64,000 nt of DNA from Microtetraspora glauca. GTDB lineage: Bacteria > Actinomycetota > Actinomycetes > Streptosporangiales > Streptosporangiaceae. The notes under the pieces are model-generated. The model searched no databases. It was not told the DNA's origin and saw nothing but the letters and a program-made list of their open reading frames with translations. The stretch spans positions 434,001 through 498,000 of the forward strand of contig BBYL01000007.1 of NCBI GenBank assembly GCA_001570385.1, read 5' to 3'. Of the stretch, positions 9,945 to 19,246 are shown one piece after another; the first letter of the stretch is position 1, and each line of letters starts with the position of its first letter. A program made the position numbers and the translations under genes.

Positions 9945-10898
9945 TCACGCACGGGGCTGGATGAGGTAGGAGAAGACGCTTTCCAGGTCCTCGTCGGTGG
10001 GGGACACCTGCCAGAGGCGGACCCCCGTGTCGCGGGCGACCCTCGGGAGCAGCCGCGTGAAGCGGGCGAAGTCGAGCGCCTGCACCTCAAGCCCGTTCTC
10101 CGTCAGGGAGACCGCCCCGGACGAGGGGTCGGCGATCAGCGCGGCGGCGAGCCGGCGGTCGTCGCTGGAGCGGACCCGGAACAGGTGCGGGCGGTCGGTC
10201 ATCCGCCTGCGGATCTCGCGGTAGTCACCGGAGGCGGCGTGCCGGCCGGCGACCATGACCTCGATCTGCTCGGCGACCCGCTCCACCTCCTCCAGGATGT
10301 GCGAGCTGAACAGGATGGTCCGGCCCTCGGCGCCCATCCGCCTGACGAGCTCCATCAGGTGGAGCCGCTGGCGGGGGTCCATGCCGTTGAACGGCTCGTC
10401 GAGCAGCAGCACCTGTGGGTCGTGGACCAGCGCGGCCGCCACCTTGACCCGCTGCCGCATGCCCTTGGAGTACGTCTCGATCCTGCGGTCCTTGGCGTCG
10501 GTCATCTCGACGAGGTCGAGGGCGCGCGTGGCGGCCCCCGCCGGATCCGGCAGCCGGTGCAGCCGCGCGGCGGACAGCACGAACTGCCACCCGGTCAGGA
10601 AGCCGTAGACGCCCTCCCGCTCCGGCACCAGGCCGATCTGGCGGTAGATGCCGTGGTTGCGCCAGATCGGCTGCCCGGTCAGCGTGGCGGTGCCGTTCGA
10701 CGGGGCGAGGAATCCGGCCATGATGTGCAGCAGCGTGGACTTTCCCGCGCCGTTGGGGCCGAGCAGGCCGGTGACGCCGGGTCCGATCGTCATCGTGACG
10801 TCGTTGACCGCGACGACGTTGCCGTACCAGCGGGAGACCCGGGTCAGCTCCACGACGCCCTCACGGGTGGCGACGGCGGGAACGGTGGTGACCGTCAT
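9945..10898 (-). CDS. ABC transporter ATP-binding protein
   Basis: The 317-residue cytoplasmic ATPase shows Walker A GPNGAGKST, a Q-loop region (RQIGLVPEREGVYG), signature SKGMRQRVKVAAAL, Walker B QVLLLDEPFNGMD and H-loop SSHILEEVERVAEQ. The C-terminal 90 residues form the extra domain seen in ABC-2 export ATPases. ATG at 10896-10898 overlaps the upstream permease stop by 4 nt, so translation is coupled. An extended frame to 11252 is antisense-type sequence and not used. Confidence 0.93.
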   Translation of the reverse strand: MTVTTVPAVATREGVVELTRVSRWYGNVVAVNDVTMTIGPGVTGLLGPNGAGKSTLLHIMAGFLAPSNGTATLTGQPIWRNHGIYRQIGLVPEREGVYGFLTGWQFVLSAARLHRLPDPAGAATRALDLVEMTDAKDRRIETYSKGMRQRVKVAAALVHDPQVLLLDEPFNGMDPRQRLHLMELVRRMGAEGRTILFSSHILEEVERVAEQIEVMVAGRHAASGDYREIRRRMTDRPHLFRVRSSDDRRLAAALIADPSSGAVSLTENGLEVQALDFARFTRLLPRVARDTGVRLWQVSPTDEDLESVFSYLIQPRA

Positions 10899-11761
10899 GA
10901 GGAGGCCGCCTTCCGGTAGCGCATGATGAGTCCGGTCAGCGCGAGGGCGATCACGGCCACCAGGATGAGCGCCGGCCACGGTCCCGCGGGGTAGCCCTCG
11001 CCGTTGGACGGCTCGGTGCCGAACAGCGCCACCTGTACGGAGTCGATGAGGAAGAACGGGTTGACCAGCAGGGCCCACTTGGCGGCGGCGTCCCTGCCGA
11101 CCGACAGGAGCACGCCGAAGAACACCGCGGAGACCGCCGAGGTGAACAGGTAGAACGCGATCACCGACGCGACCCCGAGCCCGCGCCTCGGCGTGAACGA
11201 CGCGAGGGCCAGGCCGATCGAGGCGAGCAACACGGCGGCGAGGAGCGCGCACACCATCGAGGCGATGTAGTCGCGGGTGTGCGGCGGACCGGGCAGGTCC
11301 ACCAGCAGCTCCCCGGCGTACAGCACGGTGAGCGGAACGGCCAGCAGCAGGAACAGCGCGACCGTCATGGCCGCCAGCTTCGCGCCGACGTAGTCGAGCA
11401 CGGTCACCGGCCGGGACAGGTACAGCGGCAGGACCCGGAACCGCAGGTCGGGAGCCACCAGGTACGGCGACTGCGCCGCGAGGAAGATGGCGAGCACCGC
11501 CTGCATGGTCACGGCGTACGAGGGATAGCCCATCGCGCTCTGCTTCAGCAGGGCCATGACGGCGATCGACACCACCACGGGCAGCAGCATGATCGCCACG
11601 AGCAGGAACGGAATGATCTTGGAGCGGGTCGTCCGGCCGAGGCCGAAGACACCGCGCAGGCTGTGCACGGCGAGGGCGAGCGCGGCGCTCCCGCGGCCGA
11701 GCCGGGGTCCCTCGTAGTGCCGGTAGCCGATGTCGTGGATGATCGCGGTCTGCTCGGTCAT
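10895..11761 (-). CDS. ABC-2 type transporter permease
   Basis: The 288-residue product begins MTEQTAIIHDIGYRHYEGPRLG. It has about six membrane segments, including KIIPFLLVAIMLLPVVVSIAVM, VALFLLLAVPLTVLYAGELL and PALILVAVIALALTGLIM, with the ABC-2 coupling stretch DLRFRVLPLYLSRPVTVLDY between them. It overlaps the flanking ATPase genes by 4 nt on each side, giving ATPase-permease-ATPase with full coupling. Confidence 0.9.
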   Translation of the reverse strand: MTEQTAIIHDIGYRHYEGPRLGRGSAALALAVHSLRGVFGLGRTTRSKIIPFLLVAIMLLPVVVSIAVMALLKQSAMGYPSYAVTMQAVLAIFLAAQSPYLVAPDLRFRVLPLYLSRPVTVLDYVGAKLAAMTVALFLLLAVPLTVLYAGELLVDLPGPPHTRDYIASMVCALLAAVLLASIGLALASFTPRRGLGVASVIAFYLFTSAVSAVFFGVLLSVGRDAAAKWALLVNPFFLIDSVQVALFGTEPSNGEGYPAGPWPALILVAVIALALTGLIMRYRKAASS

Positions 11762-12660
11762 GCGGCCGGCTCCCTGAAGACGTCCTCGATGCGGCCGCGA
11801 CGCTGTTCGAGCCGGACGAGGTTGAGGTCGAGATCGCAGACGGCGTCGCGTACGGCGTCGAAGGTGTCCTCCGAGCGGACCTGGACGGTCAGGACGCGTC
11901 CCTGTACGGCCACCGCCTCGCCGAGCTCGGCCAGCCGTGCCGCGAGGGGTTCGAGTCCCTCCTCCACCTCCACGGCGATGGCCTGCGTGGCCTGGGTGAA
12001 CTCGCCGATCGCGGACGAGCGCAGGAGCGCGCCCCCGTCGATCACGATGACGTGGTCGCAGACCCGCTCCAACTCGCCGAGCAGGTGGGAGGTCACCAGC
12101 ACGCTGATGCCGAACTCGGTGCCGATGCGCCGGATCAGCGCGAGCATGTCGTCGCGGCCCTGCGGGTCGAGGCCGTTGGTCGGCTCGTCCAGGAAGACGA
12201 GTCGGGGATCGTGGACGAGGGCCTGAGCCAGTTTGACCCGCTGCCGCATGCCCGTGGAGTAGCCGCCGATCGGGCGATAGCGCTCCTCGTGCAGGCCGAC
12301 GTGCCGCAGGATGTCGGCCGCGCGCTCGCGGGCGGCGGTGCGCGGCAGGCCGGACATCTGGGCCATGTGCACGACGAACTCGGTGGCGGACACGTCGGGC
12401 GGCAGGCACTCGTGCTCGGGCATGTAGCCCACGACGCGGCGGATCTCCGCGCCGTGCGTGGCGGCGTCCATGCCGAGCACCTCGGCCCGGCCGGACGTCG
12501 GCGGGAGCAGCCCGAGCAGAATCTTGATCAGCGTGGACTTCCCGGCGCCGTTCGCGCCGACGAGCCCGGTGACGCCGGTCCCGGCCGTGACCGTGAGCCG
12601 GTCGAGTGCCGTCACGCGGGGGAAACGCTTGGTCAGACCCTCGGTTGCGAGGATTGTCAT
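11758..12660 (-). CDS. ABC transporter ATP-binding protein, first gene of the export operon
   Basis: The 300-residue ATPase has Walker A GANGAGKST, signature STGMRQRVKLAQALVHDP, Walker B LVFLDEPTNGLDPQG and H-loop TSHLLGELERVC. It is a paralogue of the 9945-10898 ATPase. It heads a minus-strand operon of two ATPases and two permeases (12660 to 9126), read as one or two drug- or lipid-type exporters. No dedicated regulator or biosynthetic gene flanks it, so the substrate cannot be inferred. ATG start at 12658-12660. Confidence 0.93.
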   Translation of the reverse strand: MTILATEGLTKRFPRVTALDRLTVTAGTGVTGLVGANGAGKSTLIKILLGLLPPTSGRAEVLGMDAATHGAEIRRVVGYMPEHECLPPDVSATEFVVHMAQMSGLPRTAARERAADILRHVGLHEERYRPIGGYSTGMRQRVKLAQALVHDPRLVFLDEPTNGLDPQGRDDMLALIRRIGTEFGISVLVTSHLLGELERVCDHVIVIDGGALLRSSAIGEFTQATQAIAVEVEEGLEPLAARLAELGEAVAVQGRVLTVQVRSEDTFDAVRDAVCDLDLNLVRLEQRRGRIEDVFREPAA

Positions 12661-12747
12661 GATCCGGAGACTACCCCCGTGACAGCGGTCCGGTCCTCCA
12701 TCAGGAGGAGGAACCGCGCGTCATACCGTGGCGGGGCAGCCTCGTCT

Positions 12748-13746
12748 TCAGGTGCCGGTGCGGGTGACGAGCCGCCGGTCGTGCCCGTGCTCATGCTCGT
12801 GGTGTACGCCGGCGACGACCGGTATCCGGCGGCCGTACCGGTGCCAGAGGAACCGCTGGACGAGCAGGGTGGCGGTGCCCGCGGCCACCATGCCGGCGAT
12901 GTTGACGGCGAGCTGGGCGAGCGAGTGGCCGACCGCGTCCCAGCGGCCGAGCGCCATCGCGACGGCCATGTATCCGGCGGCGGGCACCGTGGTGACCGAG
13001 ATGAAGACGCCGACCAGGGCCGAGGACTTGCCCGCGGTGATCGAGAGCACCCCGGCCGCGCCCGCCAGCAGGGCGACGATGAACGACCACTTGTCCGGCG
13101 TGACGATGAACCGCACCTCGTCGTTGTGCTGGAGCATGTCGAGGGTGACCCAGCCGATGGCGCGCGACACGAACGCGCAGGCGAACGTGACCGCGATGGC
13201 GACGGCGAATCCGACGACCAGCGTCCGGGACGCGACGGCGATCAGCCGCGGGTCCCGCCGCAGCAGCCCGAAGCAGACGGCGGCCACCGCGCCGAACTCC
13301 GGGCCGAGCACCATCGCGCCGACGATGAGGATCTGCGAGGGGATGAGCACGCCGATGCCGGCGATCTGCGTGGCGATCGCGAGGAAGGCGAGGAACGCCC
13401 AGGTGATCCGGGAGTCCGCGGTCACCCGCTGGGCGAGCTGGTCCCAGATGACCGCGTCGTCGCCCTCGCCGGGGGCCTGCTCCTCCGCCTCCTCGGCGGC
13501 GCGCGAGATCGACAGCTCGATGTTGTCGATCGCGATCGAGCCGTCCTCCTCCAGGCCGAGGCGTTTCAGCTCCTCGATCAGGTCGTTCGCGGCCTCGCGC
13601 GCGACGTCGAACAGCAGCACGTCACCCGCCGGTCGACGCGCGGCCTTCGGCATCAGCACGACGTTGGCGACTCCGGTCGCCCGCTCTATCGTCTCCAGCA
13701 CCCGGTCCGTACGGTCGGCCGGGCTGATCACGCGCAGGTGCAGCAC
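12748..13746 (-). CDS. DUF389-family membrane protein
   Basis: The 332-residue product has a cytoplasmic N-terminal domain of about 110 residues (LHLRVISPADRTDRVLETIE), then six or seven membrane segments with the DUF389 hallmarks GVLIPSQILIVGAMVLGPEFG and SALVGVFISVTTVPAAGYMAVA. A short His-rich C-terminus follows (HHEHEHGHDRR). The family is widespread and uncharacterised. GTG start at 13744-13746, 8 nt after the coaA stop on the same strand, so the two are probably co-transcribed. The His-rich tail could bind metal, but that is speculation. Confidence 0.85.
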   Translation of the reverse strand: MLHLRVISPADRTDRVLETIERATGVANVVLMPKAARRPAGDVLLFDVAREAANDLIEELKRLGLEEDGSIAIDNIELSISRAAEEAEEQAPGEGDDAVIWDQLAQRVTADSRITWAFLAFLAIATQIAGIGVLIPSQILIVGAMVLGPEFGAVAAVCFGLLRRDPRLIAVASRTLVVGFAVAIAVTFACAFVSRAIGWVTLDMLQHNDEVRFIVTPDKWSFIVALLAGAAGVLSITAGKSSALVGVFISVTTVPAAGYMAVAMALGRWDAVGHSLAQLAVNIAGMVAAGTATLLVQRFLWHRYGRRIPVVAGVHHEHEHGHDRRLVTRTGT

Positions 13747-13754
13747 GATGACGA

Positions 13755-14687
13755 TTATGTACGGCGCAGCCGGATCCGGCTGATGGAGTGGTCGGGTCCC
13801 TTGCGCAGGATCAGCCCGGCCCGGCCCCGCGTGGGGGCGATGTTGTCGACGAGGTTGCGCTCGTTGATGTCACGCCACACGTTCCTGGCGAACACGGTGG
13901 CCTCGTCGTACGACAGCTCGGCGATGTGCGCGAAGTAGGACTTCGGGTCGGCGAAGGCCGTACGGCGCAGCTTGTGGAAGCGGTCGACGTACCAGTCCCT
14001 GATGTCCTCGACGCGGGCGTCCACGTAGATGGAGAAGTCGAAGTAGTCGCACACGGCGAGGGACGTGGGCGGCGCGGGCTGCAGCACGTTGAGGCCCTCG
14101 ACGATGAGGATGTCGGGCCGCTGCACCGTCTGCGCCGCCCCGGGCACGATGTCGTACTCCAGGTGGCTGTAGACCGGGGCGGTCACCGACGGGTTGCCGG
14201 CCTTGACATCGGCGACGAACTTCACCAGCGCCCGCCGGTCGTAGCTCTCCGGGAAACCCTTGCGGTGCATGATCCCGCGCTCTTCCAGCACCTTGTTGGG
14301 GTGGAGGAAACTGTCGGTCGTGATCAGGTCGACCCGAGGGTGCTCGGGCCAGCGGGCCAGCAGGGCGTGCAGCACCCTCGCCGTGGTCGACTTGCCGACC
14401 GCCACGCTCCCCGCGACTCCCAGCACGTACGGCACGCGCTCGTCGCGCTCGCCGAGGAAGGCCCCAACGGCGGCGCTGCGCTGGCGCGACCCGGTGAAGT
14501 GCAGGTTGAGCAGCCGGGTGAGCGGCAGGTAGATGTCGGTGACCTCCGCGAGGTCGATCGGATCGTCGACACCGCGCAGATCCGAAAGCTCCGCCTCGGT
14601 GAGGGTCAGCGGCGTGCTCTTGCGGAGATCCCGCCACTGGGCACGGCTGAGCTCGACATACGCGTCTCCATCTGCCACGTCGGCCAA
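13755..14687 (-). CDS. coaA: Type I pantothenate kinase
   Basis: CoaA phosphorylates pantothenate in the first step of CoA synthesis. The 310-residue product, typical for the family, carries the P-loop [12 protein letters not shown] (about residues 92-103) and the family blocks [37 protein letters not shown] and [11 protein letters not shown]. The TTG start (14685-14687) has GAGTAGG just upstream; a GTG three codons later is an alternative. Divergent from acpS, which is functionally linked because CoA is the donor for AcpS. Confidence 0.94.
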   Translation of the reverse strand: MADVADGDAYVELSRAQWRDLRKSTPLTLTEAELSDLRGVDDPIDLAEVTDIYLPLTRLLNLHFTGSRQRSAAVGAFLGERDERVPYVLGVAGSVAVGKSTTARVLHALLARWPEHPRVDLITTDSFLHPNKVLEERGIMHRKGFPESYDRRALVKFVADVKAGNPSVTAPVYSHLEYDIVPGAAQTVQRPDILIVEGLNVLQPAPPTSLAVCDYFDFSIYVDARVEDIRDWYVDRFHKLRRTAFADPKSYFAHIAELSYDEATVFARNVWRDINERNLVDNIAPTRGRAGLILRKGPDHSISRIRLRRT

Positions 14688-14791
14688 GCCTACTCAGCCG
14701 GTCGAAAACGTCTTCGGCCGGGAGCGGTGCACAGCCTGTGGACGAAACCGGTGGATTGCGACCACAGGTTCCGGGGAAGGCCGCAGGGTTC

Positions 14792-14849
14792 GGGAACGCA
14801 GCGGGGAACACGGCAGGAACGCCGCGGGGAACACGGCGGGGAACACGGC
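14792..14849. repeat. Short degenerate tandem repeats in the coaA/acpS divergent region
   Basis: GCGGGGAACACGGC occurs at 14801-14814 and 14824-14837, with a further copy lacking the first G at 14837-14849 and a diverged unit upstream near 14792. The array sits 40-95 nt before the acpS start, so it could be promoter-proximal regulatory DNA or a slippage-prone repeat. Confidence 0.6.
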
Positions 14850-14887
14850 GGCGAGCGCGCCGCGCGGGCGGCGGGTAGCCTCGCCCT

Positions 14888-15238
14888 GTGATCGTGGGAA
14901 TCGGAGTGGACGTCGTCGACATGGCCAGGTTCGCCGCCACGCTCGAGCGCACCCCCGCACTCCGGGAGCGGCTGTTCACCGAGGCGGAGCGCGAGCTGCG
15001 GACCGAGTCGCTGGCCGTCAGGTTCGCCGCGAAGGAGGCGGTGGCCAAGGCGCTGGGCTGCCCGGCCGGTCTCAGCCATGTCGAGGCCGAGGTCGTCAAG
15101 AACGAGGTCGGCCGGCCGATGATCCGGGTCACGGGCGCGGCCGCCGACGTGGCGCGCGCCCTCGGAGTCAAGAGATGGCACGTCTCCCTGACCCACGACG
15201 GAGGCGTCGCCATCGCCTACGTGATCGCGGAGTCGTAG
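14888..15238 (+). CDS. acpS: Holo-[acyl-carrier-protein] synthase
   Basis: AcpS moves 4'-phosphopantetheine from CoA to apo-ACP. The 116-residue size is standard. [11 protein letters not shown] provides Mg ligand Asp8, and [15 protein letters not shown] provides Glu50 and the following Lys. [16 protein letters not shown] forms the C-terminal trimer edge. GTG start at 14888. Followed by nnr 51 nt downstream. Confidence 0.95.
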   Translation: MIVGIGVDVVDMARFAATLERTPALRERLFTEAERELRTESLAVRFAAKEAVAKALGCPAGLSHVEAEVVKNEVGRPMIRVTGAAADVARALGVKRWHVSLTHDGGVAIAYVIAES

Positions 15239-15289
15239 CCCCGGCGGGGTCGTCGCCTTCGTGATCGTCCCCGGGATACGGTCGGACGC

Positions 15290-16819
15290 ATGCGGACCGC
15301 GTACACCTCTGACCAGATCCGGGCCGCCGAGCTGGCGCTGATGACGCGGCTGCCGGAGGGGACCCTCATGGGCCGGGCCGCCGCCGGGCTCGCCGCCGCG
15401 TGCGCGCCGGTCCTCGCCGAAAGGCGCGGCCGCGTGTACGGCTCGCGCGTGGTCCTGCTGGTCGGCAGCGGCGACAACGGGGGAGACGCGCTGTACGCCG
15501 GTGCCCGGCTGGCCCGGCGCGGCGCCCGGGTGGACGCGATCCTCGCCGGGTCACGCGCCCACCAGGAGGGCCTGGCCGCGCTGCGCGCCGCGGGCGGCAG
15601 GGCGGTGGAGTTCGCTCCGGGACCGGCCCGGGAGCTGATCGGCGCCGCCGACCTGGTCCTGGACGGCCTGGTCGGCATCGGGAGCACGGGGGCGCTGCGC
15701 GAGCCGTACGGCACGCTGGCCGGGTTCACGGCGGACGCCCCGGGCGTGGTGATCGCGGTCGACGTGCCGAGCGGGGTGGACGCGAGCAGCGGGCGCGTGG
15801 ACGGGCCGGTGGTGAGGGCGCAGGCGACCGTGACGTTCGGCGCGTACAAGAACGGGCTGCTCGTCGATCCCGGAGCGTCGTTCTGCGGGGCGGTGGAGCT
15901 GGTGGACATCGGGCTCGGGCCGTACCTCCCGGACCCGGACGTGGCCGCGCTGACCGGCGACGACGTCGCCGACCTGCTGCCGAAGCCCGCCCCGGAGTCG
16001 GACAAATACCGCAGGGGTGTCATCGGGATCGCCGCGGGGAGCGACACGTTCGCGGGAGCCGCCGTGCTCGCGGCGGGCGGCGCCGTACGCGCGGGCGCGG
16101 GCATGGTGCGCTTCGCGAGCTTCGAGGAGCCCGTCCGGCTGGTCAGGGCCCGCTGGCCGGAGGCCGTGACGACGGTGCTCACCCCCGGAGCCGAACGACC
16201 GCTCGACGACGTCGGACGGGTGCAGGCGTGGGTGGTCGGGCCGGGGCTCGGCACCGGGCGGGAGGCGCACGCGATCGTCAGGGAGATCCTGGCGACCGAC
16301 CTCCCGGTGCTCGTGGACGCCGACGGGCTGACCCACGTCGCCGCGGACAGGTCGCTGCTGCGCAGGTCGGGACCGACCCTGCTCACCCCGCACGCCGGGG
16401 AGCTGGCGCGGCTGCTCGACGTGCCGCGGGAGAGGATCGAGGCGCGGCGGATCGAGCACGCGCGCCGCGCGGCGGCCGAGCTCGGGGCGACCGTGCTCCT
16501 GAAGGGGTCCACCACGCTCGTGGCCGAGGAGGACCGGCCGGTCCGGGTCAACTCCACAGGGACGCCGTGGCTGGCCACGGGCGGCACGGGAGACGTGCTC
16601 TCCGGCATCGCGGGCGCGCTGCTCGCGGGGGGACTGAACTGCTACGACGCCGCCTCCTGCGCCGCCTATCTGCACGGGCTGGCGGCGCGGATCGCGGCGG
16701 CCGGGCCGGACCGCGCCGCCGGAGGTTCCGGGCCCGGTGACTCCGGGCCCGGTGGCGAGGCGCCGATCGCCGCCCTCGACGTGGCCGAAGCCCTGCCCGA
16801 GGCCGTACGCGCCCTGTGA
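15290..16819 (+). CDS. nnr: Bifunctional NAD(P)H-hydrate epimerase / ADP-dependent NAD(P)H-hydrate dehydratase
   Basis: The enzyme repairs NADHX and NADPHX. The 509-residue fusion has an N-terminal YjeF epimerase domain (VVLLVGSGDNGGDALYAGARL, DGLVGIGSTGALREPY, IAVDVPSGVDASSG) and a C-terminal dehydratase domain (VGPGLGTG, VLVDADGLTHVA, LLTPHAGELARLL, LLKGSTTLVA, NSTGTPWLATGGTGDVLSGIAGALL). Both domains look complete. ATG start at 15290. The acpS-nnr-alr order is conserved in actinobacteria. Confidence 0.95.
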   Translation: MRTAYTSDQIRAAELALMTRLPEGTLMGRAAAGLAAACAPVLAERRGRVYGSRVVLLVGSGDNGGDALYAGARLARRGARVDAILAGSRAHQEGLAALRAAGGRAVEFAPGPARELIGAADLVLDGLVGIGSTGALREPYGTLAGFTADAPGVVIAVDVPSGVDASSGRVDGPVVRAQATVTFGAYKNGLLVDPGASFCGAVELVDIGLGPYLPDPDVAALTGDDVADLLPKPAPESDKYRRGVIGIAAGSDTFAGAAVLAAGGAVRAGAGMVRFASFEEPVRLVRARWPEAVTTVLTPGAERPLDDVGRVQAWVVGPGLGTGREAHAIVREILATDLPVLVDADGLTHVAADRSLLRRSGPTLLTPHAGELARLLDVPRERIEARRIEHARRAAAELGATVLLKGSTTLVAEEDRPVRVNSTGTPWLATGGTGDVLSGIAGALLAGGLNCYDAASCAAYLHGLAARIAAAGPDRAAGGSGPGDSGPGGEAPIAALDVAEALPEAVRAL

Positions 16820-16871
16820 CGCGGGAGGGCAACGGGCCCGAGCAACCGGGATCACCTGACAGACTGGAACG

Positions 16872-18083
16872 ATGAGTCTCCAGATCGCCGTGGACGCGAA
16901 AGACCAGGTCCGGACCCCCGCCGAGGCGAGGGTCGACCTCGCGGCGATCCGGCACAACGTCAGTCTCCTCGCCGAGCGGGTTTCAGGCGCCGACGTCATG
17001 GTCGCGGTCAAGGCCGACGCGTACGGCCACGGCCTGGTCCCCTGCGGGAAGGCGGCCCTGGAAGCCGGTGCGACGAGGCTGGGCACCGCGTTCGTGCGCG
17101 AGGCGCTGGCCCTGCGCGCGGGCGGGGTCACCGCGCCGATCCTGTCCTGGCTCATCACCCCGGGTGAGCCGCTGGAGGAGGCCGCGCTCCAGGGCGTGGA
17201 ACTGTCCGCGAACGCCCCCTGGCTGCTGGACGACATCGTGGCCGCCGCCGGCCGCACCGGCCGTACCGTCCGGGTGCACCTCAAGGTGGACACCGGCATG
17301 TCCCGGGGCGGGGCGCCGCTGGCCGAGTGGGCCGCGCTGATCGAGGCGGCGCTGGCCGCGCGGGCCGAGGGCGCCATCGAGATCGCCGGGATGTGGTCCC
17401 ACTTCGCCTGCGCCGACATTCCGGGCCATCCGTCGATCGGCGCGCAGCTCGCCGTGTTCGACGAGGCGCTGCGGATCGCCGATGGGATGGGCGTGCCGAG
17501 CGACGCGATCCGCCACATCGCCAACTCCGCGGCCGCCTTCACGCTGCCCCAGGCGCGGTACGACATGGTCCGCCCGGGCATCGCGGCGTACGGACTGAGC
17601 CCCATTCCGGAGATGGGCGGGTTCGGGCTGCGCCCGGCCATGACGCTGGTGGCGAGGCTCGCGCAGGCCAAGCGGGTCGCGGCCGGTTCCGGCGTCTCCT
17701 ACGGCCACCTGTACGTCACGGAGCGTGAGACGACGCTGGCGCTGGTGCCCCTCGGATACGCGGACGGCATCATGCGGACCGCCACGAACCAGGCGGAAGT
17801 GCTGATCGCAGGTCGGCGGCGGCGGATCGCCGGGCGGGTCTGCATGGACCAGTTCGTCGTCGACGCGGGCGACGACAGGGTCAGTGAGGGCGACGAGGTG
17901 ATCCTCTTCGGTCCCGGTACGCGAGGCGAGGCCACATGTCAGGAATGGGCGGATTCCCTCGGCACGATCACCCATGAGATCGTGACCAGGATCGGATCCC
18001 GTGTCCCGCGCGTTTACGCGGGCGAGCGGGATCAGGTGGAGCCGGCCCGCAGCGCGCCGCCGTCACGAGGAGAACAGGTATGA
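16872..18083 (+). CDS. alr: Alanine racemase
   Basis: This PLP enzyme makes D-alanine for peptidoglycan. The 403-residue product has the PLP-lysine motif AVKADAYGHG (Lys47), VHLKVDTGMSRGG, the mid-chain SNSAA-type segment RHIANSAAAF, VRPGIAAYGLSP, the catalytic-Tyr region GSGVSYGHLYVT and the C-terminal RVCMDQFVVD and EVILFGPG. ATG start at 16872. Its stop overlaps the next start by 4 nt. Confidence 0.96.
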   Translation: MSLQIAVDAKDQVRTPAEARVDLAAIRHNVSLLAERVSGADVMVAVKADAYGHGLVPCGKAALEAGATRLGTAFVREALALRAGGVTAPILSWLITPGEPLEEAALQGVELSANAPWLLDDIVAAAGRTGRTVRVHLKVDTGMSRGGAPLAEWAALIEAALAARAEGAIEIAGMWSHFACADIPGHPSIGAQLAVFDEALRIADGMGVPSDAIRHIANSAAAFTLPQARYDMVRPGIAAYGLSPIPEMGGFGLRPAMTLVARLAQAKRVAAGSGVSYGHLYVTERETTLALVPLGYADGIMRTATNQAEVLIAGRRRRIAGRVCMDQFVVDAGDDRVSEGDEVILFGPGTRGEATCQEWADSLGTITHEIVTRIGSRVPRVYAGERDQVEPARSAPPSRGEQV

Positions 18084-19132
18084 GCACACGCCGCACGGTC
18101 GGGATCGCCGGGGCCGTGGTGGGCGCCGCGTCGGCGGGAGCGGCGGCGGCGGCCATGGCGAAGAGGTACGCCGTGGGCCGGATCCGGTTGCGCCCCGACC
18201 TGGAGGCGAGCGAGCCCTTCGGCGAGCTGCGCGGCCGGGAGGTGGCGCTGACGACGTCCGACGGCGTGATGATCCACGCCGAGGTCGACGGCCCCGAGGA
18301 CGCTCCCCTCACCGTCGTGCTGTGCCACGGCTACTGCCTCGCCTCGGACTCCTGGCACTACCAGCGGCGTGATCTGCGTGAGTCGTACCGGCTGGTGACC
18401 TGGGACCAGCGGTGCCACGGCCTGTCCGCGCGAGCCGAGCCGAGCGACTGCACGATCGACCGCCTGGGCGAGGATCTGGCACTGGTGGTGGAGGAGCTGG
18501 TCCCCGGCCCGTGCGTGCTCGTCGGCCACTCCATGGGCGGCATGACGATCATGGCGCTGGCCGAGCGGCGGCCGGAGCTGTTCGACGACAAGGTCCGGGG
18601 TGTGGCGCTGCTCTCCACCTCGGCGGGAAAGCTGGCCGAGCTCACGCTCGGCCTTCCCGCGCTGGTGTCGAAGATCGTGCACAGGGCGGTTCCGTCGGCG
18701 GTGTCGGTGATGCGCAAGCGCGGATCCCTGGTCGACCGGGGACGCGAGGCGGGCAACGACGTCGCCTTCCTCGCCGTGCGCTACCTCGGGTTCGGCGACT
18801 CCAGGAACGTCAGCCCGACCGTGGTGGACTTCGTCGAGTCCATGATCAGGGCCACGCCGTCCGAGGTGATCGCCGACTTCTACCCGGCGCTCATGTCCCA
18901 TGACAAGCTGACCGCGCTCGACGTGCTCAACAAGGTGCCCACGTCGATCATCGTCGGCGAGCGCGACTGGCTGACCCCGCTCGACCACAGCCGGGCGATC
19001 GCGGCGGCCGTGCCGACCGCGCAGCTGACCACGGTTCCCGCGGCGTCGCACCTGGTGCAGCTGGAGACCCCCGCCGTCGTCAACGACGCGCTGCGCGAGC
19101 TGATCAAGCGAGGACAGCGCGACGAGGCGTGA
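18080..19132 (+). CDS. Alpha/beta hydrolase, probably membrane-associated
   Basis: The 350-residue product has a hydrophobic Ala/Gly-rich N-terminus (RRTVGIAGAVVGAASAGAAA) that looks like a signal anchor, then an alpha/beta-hydrolase fold. The oxyanion-side VVLCHGYCLASDSW, the nucleophile elbow LVGHSMGGM (Ser near 151), an acid in VGERDWLTP and a His in AASHLVQLE complete the triad. Its ATG overlaps the alr stop by 4 nt, and tsaE follows. In actinobacteria a hydrolase of this kind often sits between alr and tsaE. Substrate unknown. Confidence 0.88.
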   Translation: MSTRRTVGIAGAVVGAASAGAAAAAMAKRYAVGRIRLRPDLEASEPFGELRGREVALTTSDGVMIHAEVDGPEDAPLTVVLCHGYCLASDSWHYQRRDLRESYRLVTWDQRCHGLSARAEPSDCTIDRLGEDLALVVEELVPGPCVLVGHSMGGMTIMALAERRPELFDDKVRGVALLSTSAGKLAELTLGLPALVSKIVHRAVPSAVSVMRKRGSLVDRGREAGNDVAFLAVRYLGFGDSRNVSPTVVDFVESMIRATPSEVIADFYPALMSHDKLTALDVLNKVPTSIIVGERDWLTPLDHSRAIAAAVPTAQLTTVPAASHLVQLETPAVVNDALRELIKRGQRDEA

Positions 19133-19142
19133 ACGGACGTAC

Positions 19143-19164
19143 CGCCGTGCCGGAGGCGCGGCAC
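19143..19164. repeat. Dispersed hairpin repeat, copy 1
   Basis: This 22-nt sequence recurs exactly within the noncoding element near 37352-37373. Its 3' part can fold as GTGCCG-gaggcg-CGGCAC. It begins 11 nt after the hydrolase stop, so it may serve as a weak terminator or be part of a dispersed intergenic repeat family. Confidence 0.55.
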
Positions 19165-19246
19165 GTCAGCCCGCGGCGACCGTACAGTGACCGATGGAAG
19201 CGTCAGGCGAGCGGCCGGTGAGCCCGGGCGAACGGAGGAGTGACAC

